DNA from: Candidatus Rokuibacteriota bacterium
GTDB taxonomy: Bacteria; Methylomirabilota; Methylomirabilia; Rokubacteriales; CSP1-6
Assembly (NCBI GenBank): GCA_016177555.1
Contig: JACOVB010000104.1
Span: forward strand, 1-6,510
Direction of reading: 5' to 3'
DNA length: 6,510 bases
Shown piece by piece: positions 5,924 to 6,510 of this stretch. Positions within the stretch are counted from its first letter, which is position 1; each line of letters starts with the position of its first letter. The notes under the pieces are model-generated. The model was not told where the DNA came from and made no database searches. It worked only from the letters and a program-made list of their open reading frames with translations. The position numbers and the translations under genes were made by a program.

Positions 5924-6510
5924 CAGGAGCGGTGAGACGCGGACTGGATTGCTGCCAGCGCCGGCACCGCGGCTGTCTTCGAGGCATCCAGATACTCCCA
6001 GTAGAGGCCGCGCGGACGCGTGAGGCCGCCCCCGCAGTGCAGCAGGCCCTCGGGGGTCGCGATCCAGTCGAGCACGATGTCGTGGGGCCGCATCTCGATC
6101 TCGTGCGGCACGAGCTGGAGCGGATGCACCGTGGTGACCACGGGGGTTCGCGCCGTCACCAGGCCGTGCTCGCGCAAGAGCCCGTACTCCAGGTCGGAGT
6201 CACCGCCCCCCTTGCCCACGCGCGCGCCGCGGCCGTTGACGGCCACCGAGCCGCAGACGATCAAATCGATGGGCCGGACGGCGGCAGACGTCACGGCGCG
6301 GCCGAGAGCCGCCGCCCCCTTGATGCCCGCCGCCCGTCGGCTGTTCGCGCCCAGCCGTGCGGGATCGAGCTCGATGAAGCAGGCCGACGCCCGCAGCCGC
6401 GGCACTGCCATGTACACGATCTTGCCCTCGCGAAGCGCCATGCGGCGCACGGACAGCTGCGGGGCGTCGGGATCGATCTTCACCACGCGGGCGCGCTTCC
6501 ACTCGGGAAG
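5923..6510 (-). CDS. 5-formyltetrahydrofolate cyclo-ligase-like protein, 5' end beyond the window
   Basis: The last 195 residues of a protein of the 5-formyltetrahydrofolate cyclo-ligase (MTHFS) family. The classical enzyme uses ATP to convert 5-formyl-THF to 5,10-methenyl-THF in the cytoplasm. A GTG at 6486 could start a shorter product, but the codons before it read LPEWKRAR, fitting the conserved lead-in to the PDAPQ and GKIVYMAVPRL segments. The gene is therefore taken to run off the window, probably by roughly 50 codons. Supporting motifs, in fragment numbering, are the nucleotide-binding-like GARVGKGGGDSDLEYGLL (95-112), in which D replaces the more usual Y after GGG, and VPHEIEMRPHDIVLDWIATP (134-153), followed by a RPRGLYWEYL tail (165-174). 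It belongs to the MTHFS-domain branch, which is less studied than the short bacterial enzyme, so the exact reaction is less certain than the family. Confidence 0.85.
   Translation of the reverse strand, partial: LPEWKRARVVKIDPDAPQLSVRRMALREGKIVYMAVPRLRASACFIELDPARLGANSRRAAGIKGAAALGRAVTSAAVRPIDLIVCGSVAVNGRGARVGKGGGDSDLEYGLLREHGLVTARTPVVTTVHPLQLVPHEIEMRPHDIVLDWIATPEGLLHCGGGLTRPRGLYWEYLDASKTAAVPALAAIQSASHRS

Noticed and set aside
5043..6023. Plus-strand open frame (326 codons) opposite the atypical SDR
   Set aside because: It is an antisense shadow, and the minus strand has recognisable SDR motifs throughout.
1..6510. A dedicated defence, CRISPR, toxin-antitoxin or biosynthetic system
   Set aside because: No repeat array, nuclease pairing, toxin-sized gene pair or biosynthetic core enzyme is present. 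The genes are mostly ordinary metabolic and membrane families.

Overview
The window is strongly GC-rich, and its real reading frames almost always end codons in G or C. It looks like a chromosomal segment from a free-living, high-GC bacterium of soil or groundwater type. A lineage such as Candidatus Rokubacteria/Methylomirabilota or a high-GC proteobacterium would fit, but this is inference from composition and gene content. No rRNA, tRNA, CRISPR array, intact insertion sequence or origin is visible.

All seven convincing genes lie on the minus strand, so transcription runs from high to low coordinates. In that order they are: the 3' part of a 5-formyltetrahydrofolate cyclo-ligase-like gene (5923-6510, cut by the window edge); an SDR oxidoreductase with an atypical active site (5121-5912); a YihY/BrkB-type membrane protein (4278-5087); a family III CoA-transferase, CaiB/BaiF type (3002-4201); a second, canonical SDR resembling the 3-hydroxyacyl-CoA dehydrogenase domain of MFE-2 (2053-2964); a 71-residue protein of unknown function (1801-2016); and a secreted PhoD-like metallophosphatase (387-1796). 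Gaps between them are 10, 33, 76, 37, 36 and 4 nt. That suggests one or two co-transcribed units, but no convincing promoter or terminator can be pointed to.

The clearest functional theme is acyl-CoA metabolism: the CoA-transferase would activate a carboxylic acid as its CoA thioester, and the adjacent MFE-2-like SDR would oxidise or reduce a hydroxyacyl-CoA. The cyclo-ligase (one-carbon folate), the YihY protein and the phosphatase do not obviously belong to that pathway and may simply be neighbours.

Positions 1-386 hold no intact gene. They contain what look like two broken remnants: a minus-strand coding stretch with an apparent one-base frameshift (1-97), and a plus-strand piece matching the Arg-I box of tyrosine recombinases (256-333). 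A short GAAA-loop hairpin and a G-run motif lie between them. This end looks like a decayed mobile-element or rearrangement junction. I found no evidence for a complete new defence or mobile system. The best candidates for something undescribed are the 71-aa protein ahead of the phosphatase and the SDR lacking the usual Tyr/Lys pair.
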